Shown: in pieces, positions 27,096-32,671 of the stretch
Layout of the letters: every line of letters begins with the position of its first letter
Position numbering within the stretch: position 1 is the first letter of the stretch
Assembly: GCF_019316905.1 (NCBI RefSeq)
Contig: NZ_CP079216.1
Location: 1,488,001-1,552,000, forward strand
Reading direction: 5' to 3'
DNA: 64,000 nt
Origin: Tessaracoccus palaemonis
GTDB taxonomy: Bacteria > Actinomycetota > Actinomycetes > Propionibacteriales > Propionibacteriaceae
Made by a program: the position numbers and the translations under genes
The notes under the pieces: model-generated
Seen by the model: the letters and a program-made list of their open reading frames with translations, nothing else
Database searches by the model: none
Told to the model about the DNA's origin: nothing

Positions 27096-28565
27096 GTGAG
27101 TCCCACCCCTGAGATCACCCGTAAGTCAGTCGGGCTTCGCTCCGAGCGCGGCCCCCTGCTTCTGTCCCTGATGCTGGCGACGGCGCTCGTCGCCCTGGAC
27201 TCGACCGTCATCGCCACCGCGATCCCCACCATCACCGGCGACCTGGGCGGCTTCGCCCAGTTCCCGTGGCTGCTGTCGGTCTACCTGCTCGCGCAGGCGG
27301 CCACGGTGCCGATCTACGGCAAGGTCGCCGACATGGTGGGGCGCAAGCCGGTGATGCTCATCGGCATCTCACTCTTCCTGCTCGGGTCTGTGCTCTGCGG
27401 CCTGGCCTGGTCCATGCCGACGCTCATCGCGTTTCGCGCGGTGCAGGGGCTGGGCGCCGGCGCGGTCATGCCGATGTCCATGACGATCGTCGGGGACATC
27501 TACACGCTCGAGGAGCGCGCGAAGGTCCAGGGCTACATCGCCAGCGTGTGGGCCATGAGCTCGGTCGTCGGGCCGCTGATCGGCGGCGCCTTCTCCCAGT
27601 GGGTCTCCTGGCGGTGGATCTTCTTCGTGAACATTCCGCTGTGCCTGATCGCCGGCGCGATCCTGCTGCGCAACTTCACGGAGAAGGTGCAGCGCGAGAG
27701 GCATGTCGTCGACTACCTCGGCGCGGTGCTCGTCACGGTCGCGACGACGCTGATCATGCTGGGCCTGCTCGAGGGCGGCGAGGCCTGGGCGTGGAACTCG
27801 CCGGCGAGCCTCGTGGTGCTGGGCGCGGGGGTGATCGTGCTGGTCGCGTTCGTCCTGGTCGAGCGCCGCGTCGCGGAGCCGGTACTTCCGCTGTGGGTCT
27901 TCACCCGGCGTGACCTGCTCACCACTTCGCTGGCGTCCTTCGGCGTCGGCACCGTGATGATCGGCTTCACCAGTTACGTTCCGACTTTCACGCAGGTCAG
28001 CCTCGGCACCGGCGCGCTGATCGCGGGCTTCTCCGTCGCGACGATGACGGTGGGCTGGCCCGTCGCCGCGTCGAACAGCGGGAGGCTGTACCTGCGGTTC
28101 GGGTTCCGGTTCACGTCGGTCGTCGGCTCCCTGATCGCGATCCTCGGCGTGGCGCTCACGCTCCTGCTGGACGTGTCGTCCTCGCCGTGGGAGGTGGCCG
28201 CCTTCTGCCTGGTGGTCGGGCTAGGGCTCGGCCTGATCGGCCCCAGCTCGCAGATCGCCGCCCAGCAGACGGTCGGCTGGTCCGAGCGGGGAGTGGTGAC
28301 GTCGGCGAACATGTTCGCCCGCAGCGTCGGCTCCGCCATCGGGGTCGCTGTCTACGGAGCGATCGTGAACGCCTCACTCGGGGGATCGGAGGGCGACCCG
28401 GCATCCGGCCCGCTCGCCGAAGCGGTCCACGCGGTGTTTCTCGGGGTGCTGGTCGCCGCCGTGCTGATGCTGGCCTCCGCATCGGCGATGCCGCGCGTCT
28501 TCGGCCCGCGGAAGGCATCAGAAGAACCCGTCGATGATCCTCAGGATGTGGCGCTGCCCCACTAG
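27096..28565 (+). CDS. DHA2-type MFS exporter
   Basis: 489 aa, 14 predicted helices. Signatures are [13 protein letters not shown] in helix 1, motif A-like [14 protein letters not shown], and motif [22 protein letters not shown] with [23 protein letters not shown]. These are typical of EmrB/QacA exporters. The substrate is unknown; its location beside an iron locus makes siderophore or drug export conceivable. The last 20 codons (G-P-R to the stop) are echoed by a diverged fragment at 32509-32556 immediately before the iron-locus promoter, which suggests that a related MFS gene once sat there. No IdeR-like box was seen upstream. Confidence 0.88.
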   Translation: MSPTPEITRKSVGLRSERGPLLLSLMLATALVALDSTVIATAIPTITGDLGGFAQFPWLLSVYLLAQAATVPIYGKVADMVGRKPVMLIGISLFLLGSVLCGLAWSMPTLIAFRAVQGLGAGAVMPMSMTIVGDIYTLEERAKVQGYIASVWAMSSVVGPLIGGAFSQWVSWRWIFFVNIPLCLIAGAILLRNFTEKVQRERHVVDYLGAVLVTVATTLIMLGLLEGGEAWAWNSPASLVVLGAGVIVLVAFVLVERRVAEPVLPLWVFTRRDLLTTSLASFGVGTVMIGFTSYVPTFTQVSLGTGALIAGFSVATMTVGWPVAASNSGRLYLRFGFRFTSVVGSLIAILGVALTLLLDVSSSPWEVAAFCLVVGLGLGLIGPSSQIAAQQTVGWSERGVVTSANMFARSVGSAIGVAVYGAIVNASLGGSEGDPASGPLAEAVHAVFLGVLVAAVLMLASASAMPRVFGPRKASEEPVDDPQDVALPH

Positions 28566-28627
28566 TGCTTGCAAGTCTCCGGATCTCTCCCACATGCATC
28601 GGACGACAGCAGGGCCTTACCTTTGAC
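28503..28627 (+). repeat. Diverged repeat copy 1: MFS tail plus decayed iron promoter
   Basis: This segment covers the MFS C-terminus, its TAG, and 62 nt beyond. It aligns with copy 2 at 32509-32623. Shared features are the codons for a ...QDV-x-LP tail, TTGCAA (28569-28574), the 17 nt after it with a single mismatch, and CCTTACCTTT. In this copy the -10 hexamer reads ACATGC and the left half of the palindrome is degraded, so it should be inactive. Homology stops exactly where the ISL3 inverted repeat begins. Confidence 0.8.
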
Positions 28628-30108
28628 GGCTCTTCGGACCTGAGCGTGGGGTCATAGTCGTAGACCGCCGCCGATGAGGAGCATTCTGAGGCGGTAGTTA
28701 TCGGGGTCGCGGAATCCTCGGGCGACGCGGCGGGCGAGTTCGATCAACCCGTTGATGGCTTCGGTTCCGCCGTTGTTGGCGCCGCCGGTGGTGAAGTAGC
28801 CCAGGAACGCGTCTCGCCACTGGTTCAGGGTCCGGCCGAGGCGGGCGATCTCCGGGATCGGACACGACGGGAACGTGGCCAGGATCTGCTCTGCGACCCT
28901 GCGGCCGTCGGCGTGGCTGGGCTGGTGGTAGACCGAGCGGAGCTGTTGGGCGCAGTGCCAGGCGACCTCGACTTCGACGTGTCGGTCGTCGGCGGTGAAC
29001 GCGGTCTCGAGGCGTGTCTTCTGCCGGTCGGTGAGGTGTTCCCGGCCGGCGCGCAGTAGGTTGCGGATCCGATACAGCGGATCGTGACTGCGGCCGCGGT
29101 GGCCGTGGATGTCTTGCTGGACCCGGCGGCGGACCTCGTCGACCGCGGTCGTGCCGAGCTTGACCACGTGGAAGGCGTCGATCACCGCGATGGCGTCCTC
29201 CAACTGGTCGTCGATGGCGTTCTTGTAGCCGTGGAATGGGTCCAGGGTGGCGATGTCGACGCCTTCGCGGAACGTGTCGCCGCGGGCCTTCAGCCACGAC
29301 GTGTAGGCCTCGCCGGAACGACCCGGGACCAGATCAAGGAGCCGCGCCCGGACGTGTCCGTGCTGGTCGCGGGTGAGATCAACCATGCCGGTGAACTCCT
29401 TCGGGCCGCGTCCACCCTGCTCGACAGGCCTGGTCGAGACGTGATGCCAAATGTGTTCGTCAACACCCAGCGTGGTGACACCGGCGAAGCGCGACTCATC
29501 GTCGGCGGCTGCTTCAAGGATCGGTTTGACGGCTCGCCACAGCGTCTTCCAAGCACAACCCAGCTGACGGGCAAGACCCTGAACCGAAGCGTTCTCGCGG
29601 CGCATCTGCCCGACCGCCCACGATGTCGCCCGAGCGGTGAGCAACGCTCTGGGCCGCGCCACGTCGGGGTCTTGTTCCATGAACGAGGTCACCGGACACG
29701 ACGGCTCCGGACACAGCCATCGTCGTTTCCGCCACCACAACCGCACCGGCGCCGTGAAACAGGCAGCGTCGATCAACTCCACCCGCTGCCGGCCATGCGC
29801 ATGCGCCACGACCCCACATGTCGGGCAACCCATCACCCCCGGCAGCCGGGACTCGACCTCAACCCGAAGCCCCGCGTCGTCGCGATGGACACCGGTCACG
29901 TGGAGCCCGGGCAACCCCAGCAGAAGGTCACAGCGCTGGCAGTAGCCGCCGCCGGCACGGCAGCAGGACGTAGGATCGGGCATCGTCGAGGTCCTTGAAG
30001 ATCAGGTGGTGTGGTAACCCCGATTCTTGAGGGCCTCGACCCCCTCCCGCCCCCCGACACGCCCGCCGCCGGATCCACGCTCACCCCACGCTCAGGTACG
30101 AAGAGCCC
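28628..30108 (-). mobile_element. ISL3-family insertion sequence (complete)
   Basis: This is a 1481-bp element bounded by 25-bp inverted repeats at 28628-28652 and 30084-30108 that match at 24 of 25 positions (outer bases GGCTCTTCG...). It encodes one apparently intact transposase. The bases flanking the ends (left CCTTTGAC, right CTCAATTG) do not form the 8-bp target duplication expected for ISL3. The flank was therefore probably rearranged or deleted after insertion. Confidence 0.9.
28652..29983 (-). CDS. ISL3-family transposase
   Basis: 443 aa. Two Cys pairs near the N-terminus (CPTCGVVAH and CPEPSCPV) form the zinc-binding domain, followed by a helix-turn-helix region (VQGLARQLGCAWKTLWRAVK). 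The DDE core is visible as TLGVDEHIWHH, IATLDPFHGYKNAI and GTEAINGLIELARRVARG. The frame is uninterrupted and the length is usual, so the enzyme may be active. The stop lies at the inner edge of the left inverted repeat; 100 nt separate the start from the right repeat. Confidence 0.93.
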   Translation of the reverse strand: MPDPTSCCRAGGGYCQRCDLLLGLPGLHVTGVHRDDAGLRVEVESRLPGVMGCPTCGVVAHAHGRQRVELIDAACFTAPVRLWWRKRRWLCPEPSCPVTSFMEQDPDVARPRALLTARATSWAVGQMRRENASVQGLARQLGCAWKTLWRAVKPILEAAADDESRFAGVTTLGVDEHIWHHVSTRPVEQGGRGPKEFTGMVDLTRDQHGHVRARLLDLVPGRSGEAYTSWLKARGDTFREGVDIATLDPFHGYKNAIDDQLEDAIAVIDAFHVVKLGTTAVDEVRRRVQQDIHGHRGRSHDPLYRIRNLLRAGREHLTDRQKTRLETAFTADDRHVEVEVAWHCAQQLRSVYHQPSHADGRRVAEQILATFPSCPIPEIARLGRTLNQWRDAFLGYFTTGGANNGGTEAINGLIELARRVARGFRDPDNYRLRMLLIGGGLRL

Positions 30109-30117
30109 TCAATTGCG

Positions 30118-30504
30118 ATGAGCCCGATTACTGCTGCGCTCTTCTGTCTTGTCATCGGCTTGGCGAAGAGCTGGGTCGCTGGCTTCGGCGCTGATTCGTC
30201 GCAGCCAGCCTGGGAGGAAGTGTCGTGGCCGTTTGCTGCATTAGCTGGTTCGTTCGCACCGGGAATCATCTGGCTTGCTGCGCTAGCGAGCCTTGTTGGA
30301 GTTGTGATCGGAGTTATTCGCGAACGGCCCATGTGGTGGCCGGGGGTGCTGCTTCTCTTGTCGCTGGCGACGTTCGCAGTCTTTCCGCCCGATGATCACG
30401 GACACCCAAACTCTGCTGGTGGTTTGGCGTTGCGTGCGCACTGGTCGGAGGTGTCAGTGCCCTCATCGGGGCTTGGGCGGCTCCGCGGAAGTAGCAGTGG
30501 CTGA
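30118..30504 (+). CDS. Hypothetical small membrane protein
   Basis: 128 aa, not recognised. There are three hydrophobic segments (about residues 4-20, 40-68 and 72-92); the last 35 residues are polar and Ser/Gly-rich. The ATG is only 9 nt inside from the ISL3 end and has no clear Shine-Dalgarno, so the 5' end may have been altered by the insertion. The third codon position is far less GC-rich than in the neighbouring housekeeping genes (ATT, ACT, GCT, CTT, TGT used freely), which points to foreign origin. It faces the next gene tail to tail. Confidence 0.5.
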   Translation: MSPITAALFCLVIGLAKSWVAGFGADSSQPAWEEVSWPFAALAGSFAPGIIWLAALASLVGVVIGVIRERPMWWPGVLLLLSLATFAVFPPDDHGHPNSAGGLALRAHWSEVSVPSSGLGRLRGSSSG

Positions 30505-30527
30505 CGTTCGCAGAGCGTTTCAGGTGG

Positions 30528-30974
30528 TTACTCCTCACCGACTGAGATGACCCGCCATTGGTACGCGTGGGCTTGGACGCCGAGCGTGAGCTCCCCCGTC
30601 GGGGTCTGCAAGGAGACATCGACGCCGCTCCCCATCTGCTCCCCGAGAGAGACAGTGATCTCCTCCGTGCTGTCAGGATCACCAAGCGTCTTCGAGGCAC
30701 TCTCCAGCAGATCCGACAGACCGTCCTTGTCGTACCTGCTCGAGGTGACCGAGCAAGCATGAGCAGCATCCTGCTCAACGAGGCTGGCGGCAAAACCCTC
30801 GGCCGCGTCACGCGCCGTGGGCGGACCCCATGGGGTTGCGTTGCAGGCAAATTCCGCCTTCGGTGCCCACCAGCCGAACGCGACGATCGCGGCCACCGCA
30901 ACGAGGCTCACGATCACGAAGAAGATGGCGAGTCGCTCAACTCGGGGTTCAGGCAAACCAGGTGACATGTTCAT
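30528..30974 (-). CDS. Hypothetical membrane-anchored extracytoplasmic protein
   Basis: 148 aa, not recognised. A short cytoplasmic N-terminus is followed by one helix (LAIFFVIVSLVAVAAIVAFGWW, about 15-37). The rest is a soluble outer domain with two Cys residues (about 44 and 74) that could pair, and an A-A-E-G-F-A-A-S-L-V motif resembling the helical start of NTF2-like domains, which is only a suggestion. A second ATG at 30968 has AGGG at a better distance. Base use is less GC-biased than in flanking genes. It is cargo between two insertion sequences. Confidence 0.55.
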   Translation of the reverse strand: MNMSPGLPEPRVERLAIFFVIVSLVAVAAIVAFGWWAPKAEFACNATPWGPPTARDAAEGFAASLVEQDAAHACSVTSSRYDKDGLSDLLESASKTLGDPDSTEEITVSLGEQMGSGVDVSLQTPTGELTLGVQAHAYQWRVISVGEE

Positions 30975-31186
30975 CCCTGTCAGTGACGAGAAGGCCTACG
31001 GAGGGTATCGATCGAGGAAGACGGAGCTCGGGATACCCGCCTGCTATGCGGGGTCCCTCGACCCATCTTCCTCTCCTGGGCTCTGCGGTGCGGCCGTGCC
31101 CGCAACGGCGCAAAGGACCACCCCCACACTGTGCCCAGCACCACGCTCGCATAATGCCCATCCGTATCAGAGACTCGTGGCGGGGG
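30975..31186. other. Intergenic stretch without visible genes
   Basis: This is a 212-bp gap between the small membrane-anchored gene and the IS30 left end. No convincing coding frame, hairpin or repeat was seen. It ends in a run of seven G residues at the IS30 junction. Confidence 0.5.
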
Positions 31187-32278
31187 GGCGGTGTCAACTC
31201 GTCGAAGCAACATCGGCTGCGAGGAGGGCCTCGAACTTCTCCCTCGGGGTGTAGAACCCCAGTGATGCTCGGGGGCGGTCGTTGAGCTCATCGGCGATCG
31301 CGTCGAGGTAGGCCTGGTTGCTGGTGATGTAGGTGCCCTTGGGTAGGTACTCCCGGATCAGTCCGTTGGTGTTTTCGTTGGTGCCTCGTTCCCATGGCGA
31401 GCGGGAATGGGCGAAGTAGACCGGCAGGTTCACGGCAGCGGTCAACCGGGCATGTTCGGCCATCTCGGATCCTTGGTCCCAGGTCAGCGAGGTCCGCAGT
31501 ACCTCGGGGAAGGGCCACATTCGCTCGGCCAGGGTGTCGGCCACCGCGACGGCTTTCTTCCCCTCGGGGAGGCCGCAGATGATAGTGAAACGGGTGACTC
31601 GTTCCACCAGCGTGGCTGCTGCTGATTTGCCGTGGGCCCCGATGATCAGGTCTCCCTCCCATGCACCGGGGATCCTTCGTTCGGTGACGTCGGCGGGCCG
31701 GTCATCGATCGAGACCATCGCGACGATCGGGGCCCGGCGCCCGTCTTTTGAGCGTGGTTCACGGCTGGTGCGCTTGGATCTGAGCATCACCGAGTGGCGG
31801 GCCAGCTCGCCCTTGGGGAGGGCGTAGATGAACCGGTAGATCGCTTCGTGGGAGACCTGCGCACCATCAGCGGGTGTGGAGTGGACCATGGTCTCCACAG
31901 TGGGGTCACAGGCCTCCAGACGCAACCGTCCCGCGATCTGGCGTGGCGTTCGGGAGCGTTTCAGGTCGCCCAGCACGCGGGCCCGCAGTACCGGGTCGGC
32001 ATCGATCTTGCGGGTCTGGGGTCGTCGGCGGCGGCGCTGGGCCTCGACGTCGGCTCTCACCACGCGGTAGCCGCAGGTCTTAGTGGAGTTACGCCGGATT
32101 TCACGGCTGATGACGGACGGGGCCCGATCGATGTGGACCGCGATCCGGCGGATGCCCCAGCCGGCCTTCAGACCGGTGGAGATCTCGGCCCTGTCGTGGG
32201 CGGTCAGTGGCCGTCGTTGCGTCACGCGGGAGAACCTCTCATTGACCTGCAGTGTTGCTTCCACGGTATGACACTGCC
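31187..32278 (-). mobile_element. IS30-family insertion sequence (complete)
   Basis: This is a 1092-bp element with imperfect inverted repeats of about 26 bp: the left end starts GGCGGTGTCAA at 31187 and the right end, read inward on the minus strand from 32278, starts GGCAGTGTCAT; both continue to GAAGCAACA. A GG doublet flanks each end, which would fit a 2-bp target duplication but is ambiguous in this G-rich context. It encodes one transposase. Confidence 0.85.
31194..32225 (-). CDS. IS30-family transposase
   Basis: 343 aa from the GTG at 32225, which has GAGAGG 9 nt upstream. An in-frame GTG at 32264, inside the right inverted repeat, would add 13 residues; the frame is also open beyond the IS, but that part is fortuitous. 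An N-terminal helix-turn-helix (LTAHDRAEI...SVISREIRRN) is followed by the DDE core: GAWEGDLIIG, LTWDQGSEM and WERGTNENTNGLIREYLPKG. No frameshift is visible, so the element may be active. The stop codon lies within the left inverted repeat. Confidence 0.9.
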   Translation of the reverse strand: MTQRRPLTAHDRAEISTGLKAGWGIRRIAVHIDRAPSVISREIRRNSTKTCGYRVVRADVEAQRRRRRPQTRKIDADPVLRARVLGDLKRSRTPRQIAGRLRLEACDPTVETMVHSTPADGAQVSHEAIYRFIYALPKGELARHSVMLRSKRTSREPRSKDGRRAPIVAMVSIDDRPADVTERRIPGAWEGDLIIGAHGKSAAATLVERVTRFTIICGLPEGKKAVAVADTLAERMWPFPEVLRTSLTWDQGSEMAEHARLTAAVNLPVYFAHSRSPWERGTNENTNGLIREYLPKGTYITSNQAYLDAIADELNDRPRASLGFYTPREKFEALLAADVASTS

Positions 32279-32508
32279 GGGATCCACTCCACGAAGAAGT
32301 CGGCCACGTCGACGTCCAGCTCGTCGAGGAGCCTGGTGAGCAGATTCGACGGCAGTAGATCGCGGGGAACAGCGCGACGAGGGCTCCCAGCTCATCTGCC
32401 CGCGGTCCGGGGGATCTCGGACTCACGTCTGATACGCAGAACGCTCAAGGGCGCCGACGCTCCAGCGTCAGGGCCTGCGGGTTCGGCTGGTAGCCCAACT
32501 GCTGCCGC
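32279..32508. other. Degenerate remnant between IS30 and the iron promoter
   Basis: There is no intact gene. On the minus strand a short readable stretch at roughly 32279-32360 encodes L-L-T-R-L-L-D-E-L-D-V-D-V-A-D-F-F-V-E-W, cut by the IS30 right end. It looks like a protein fragment, possibly from a regulator or another transposase, but I cannot assign it. The rest shows no feature. Confidence 0.35.
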
Positions 32509-32563
32509 GGACCGCGGAACCCCTCCGATGAATATCAGGATGTGGGACTTCCCTAAATAGTTC

Positions 32564-32592
32564 TTGCAAGTCTCCGGGTCTCTCCCTAGATT
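32564..32592 (+). promoter_or_regulatory. Promoter of the iron-regulated surface protein gene
   Basis: TTGCAA (32564-32569), a 17-nt spacer and TAGATT (32587-32592) make a near-ideal promoter. Initiation would fall around 32599, just inside the palindromic operator that follows. A 7-codon frame (M-K-V-S-L-T-F) starts at 32599 but is probably incidental. Confidence 0.7.
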
Positions 32593-32600
32593 CATCTGAT

Positions 32601-32619
32601 GAAGGTAAGCCTTACCTTT
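32601..32619 (+). promoter_or_regulatory. DtxR/IdeR-type iron box (operator)
   Basis: AAGGTAAGCCTTACCTT at 32602-32618 is a perfect palindrome around a central C. The core AGGTWAGSCTWACCT of the DtxR/IdeR consensus is fully matched; the outermost bases differ. It sits from about +2 to +20 relative to the predicted start, a classic repression position. Iron-loaded IdeR should block the gene and low iron should release it. Confidence 0.75.
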
Positions 32620-32671
32620 TGACCCTTCCGCCGCGGAGTCTCCCGCGCGGGCACCCAACAAGGAGAGACCC

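Larger units (their letters stand above)
32509..32623 (+). repeat. Diverged repeat copy 2: MFS-tail remnant plus intact iron promoter
   Basis: This is the counterpart of 28503-28627. Codons at 32509-32556 read G-P-R-N-P-S-D-E-Y-Q-D-V-G-L-P-stop, matching the C-terminus of the MFS exporter (G-P-R-K...[14 protein letters not shown]). The following 67 bp hold the functional-looking promoter and palindrome. The two copies bracket the whole IS segment in direct orientation. Confidence 0.8.

Noticed and set aside
28628-32278. Composite transposon formed by the two insertion sequences
   Set aside because: The elements belong to different families (ISL3 and IS30) with unrelated ends, so they cannot mobilise the interval as one unit.
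32226-32426. N-terminal extension of the IS30 transposase to 32426
   Set aside because: It would cross the right inverted repeat, so the extra codons lie outside the element and are fortuitous.
32599-32622. Seven-codon ORF M-K-V-S-L-T-F at the iron promoter start site as a leader peptide
   Set aside because: Its codons are simply the IdeR palindrome; no sign of selection on the peptide is visible.
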